Assembly (NCBI GenBank): GCA_963677245.1
Contig: OY781921.1
Coordinates: 2,294,001-2,358,000 of the forward strand
Source of the DNA: Saccharicrinis sp963677245
GTDB taxonomy: Bacteria; Bacteroidota; Bacteroidia; Bacteroidales; Marinilabiliaceae
Length of the DNA: 64,000 nucleotides
Reading direction: 5' to 3'
Shown: positions 63,148-64,000 of the stretch, piece after piece
Numbering within the stretch: position 1 is the first letter of the stretch
Layout: each line of letters begins with the position of its first letter
The notes under the pieces: generated by a model
The model's input: only the letters and a program-made list of their open reading frames with translations
Databases searched by the model: none
Told to the model about the DNA's origin: nothing
Position numbers and translations under genes: made by a program

Positions 63148-64000
63148 ATGATATTCTTTAAAAAAATTATTTGTGTGTTTTTTTTAATAGGAATAGTTAC
63201 TACTTCTTATTCTCAGAATAAAAACGACTTAAAACTATTAACTCAAATTGAAGATTATGAAGTTAATGAGAGGGCTTTTCTAATTCTTGACCAAAGCGTG
63301 TACCTAGCTGGTGAAACAATTAATTTCCAGGCATTAACATTTGATGCAACGCTTCAAATACCCATCGATTATAGTTCAATACTATATGTAGAATTATACA
63401 ATCAGAATAATGAAGTAATCTCATCCAATAAGTATTATTTAGAAAATGGGGAAACAGTAAATAGTATCACCTTACCCAGACATTTACAAACCGACTATTA
63501 TTACATAAGGGCATACACTAATTACATGAAAAACTTTGGCTATAGCTCTTTTTTCACAAGAAGATTACAAGTAATTAACCCTTTTCTCAAAACAAAAAAA
63601 GTAACTGAAACAGTTAGTGACTCTACTGAGCTTGAAATAAATATTTCAGCAGAAGGAGGAAAAATAATTTATGGAATTGAGAATAAAATAATCCTTTCCT
63701 GCACTGATACCAACAAACGAATTCACACAAAATTTTACGAGAATGATTCTGTAATTAATGAATTATTCTTGGATGATGGCTTTAATGTTTTCAATTTTAC
63801 CCCTTACCCTAACAACAATTACAAAATTGAAGCTTTCTCTTCAGGCAATGAAAACACAATCATACCAATAAATAATATAGTAGAATCAGGCGTAGTATGC
63901 AAACTCGATAGCCTTAACAAAAACTTAGCTTATTTAAATATACTTGCAAGCAGTTATAATGATTATCCGCTATCTCTATACATTGTTAATAGCGGATTTA
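63148..64000 (+). CDS. MG2-domain (macroglobulin-like) exported protein, 3' truncated by window
   Basis: The frame starts at ATG 63148 and is open to the end of the window (284 codons seen). A signal peptide (KIICVFFLIGIVTTSYSQ) is followed by ERAFLILDQSVYLAGETINF, the usual beginning of an MG2 domain as in alpha-2-macroglobulin-like and TonB-receptor-associated proteins of Bacteroidetes, and YYYIRAYTNYMKNFG. Such proteins often follow the receptor-DUF4249 pair and may be surface adhesins or receptor helpers. It is 57 bp after the DUF4249 stop, so probably in the same operon. Confidence 0.8.
   Translation, partial: MIFFKKIICVFFLIGIVTTSYSQNKNDLKLLTQIEDYEVNERAFLILDQSVYLAGETINFQALTFDATLQIPIDYSSILYVELYNQNNEVISSNKYYLENGETVNSITLPRHLQTDYYYIRAYTNYMKNFGYSSFFTRRLQVINPFLKTKKVTETVSDSTELEINISAEGGKIIYGIENKIILSCTDTNKRIHTKFYENDSVINELFLDDGFNVFNFTPYPNNNYKIEAFSSGNENTIIPINNIVESGVVCKLDSLNKNLAYLNILASSYNDYPLSLYIVNSGF

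Overview
The window is an AT-rich chromosome segment from a marine or gut-type anaerobic Bacteroidota, most likely order Bacteroidales in the wide sense (a Marinilabiliales- or Prolixibacteraceae-like organism). The evidence is tandem SusC/SusD pairs, a hybrid two-component regulator, type IX secretion tails, a Bacteroidetes-type tyrosine recombinase, a tRNA promoter with the TAnnTTTG -7 element, and fermentative genes (2-oxoacid:ferredoxin oxidoreductase, citrate lyase, ADP-forming acyl-CoA synthetase). The species cannot be named from sequence alone.

Region 1 (1-12.4 kb) is core metabolism on the plus strand apart from one pseudouridine synthase. It holds the end of an ADP-forming acyl-CoA synthetase, then flavodoxin, an aminotransferase and a four-subunit 2-oxoacid:ferredoxin oxidoreductase. 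These fit oxidative or reductive handling of branched-chain or other 2-oxoacids coupled to low-potential carriers. A complete citrate lyase operon follows (citD, citE, citF, a citX-citG fusion, citC), with an FNR-type palindrome upstream of it.

Region 2 (12.5-20.7 kb) is accessory DNA. A tRNA-Arg(TCT) is followed by a compact integrated element: tyrosine recombinase, RteC-like protein, excisionase-like HTH protein, phage-type replication initiator, DnaC-like ATPase, GTA-type holin, a strongly self-complementary intergenic stretch, and a DUF5675 protein. No capsid, relaxase or conjugation genes were seen, so it resembles a phage satellite or a mobilizable island. A decayed IS66 element lies to its right.

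Region 3 (20.8-57.9 kb, minus strand) is a large glucuronoxylan utilization locus. It has an HTCS regulator, a GH30 with a BACON domain, a xus-like operon (SusC-SusD-SusC-SusD-DUF1735 lipoprotein), a GH10-fold lipoprotein that lacks both catalytic glutamates and carries inserted binding modules, and a lipoprotein GH115. A chemoreceptor with a partner lipoprotein follows, and then a second operon of GH115, GH11, a DUF1593 protein, a type IX-secreted beta-helix protein and a GH2. Inferred workflow: secreted GH11 and GH30 cut the main chain; surface binding proteins and the Sus pairs capture and import oligosaccharides; the two GH115 enzymes remove (methyl)glucuronate; and HTCS senses the products.

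Region 4 (58.3-64 kb, plus strand) is an unrelated outer-membrane cluster: a secreted protein of unknown function, a TonB-dependent receptor with STN-like and carboxypeptidase-like domains, a DUF4249 lipoprotein, and the start of a macroglobulin-like (MG2) protein that runs off the window.

The most notable points are the pseudo-GH10 at the xyn10C position, the nested RNA-like structure inside the tRNA-Arg element, the small ORF coupled to the first susC, and one carbohydrate-binding module shared by two differently exported proteins.
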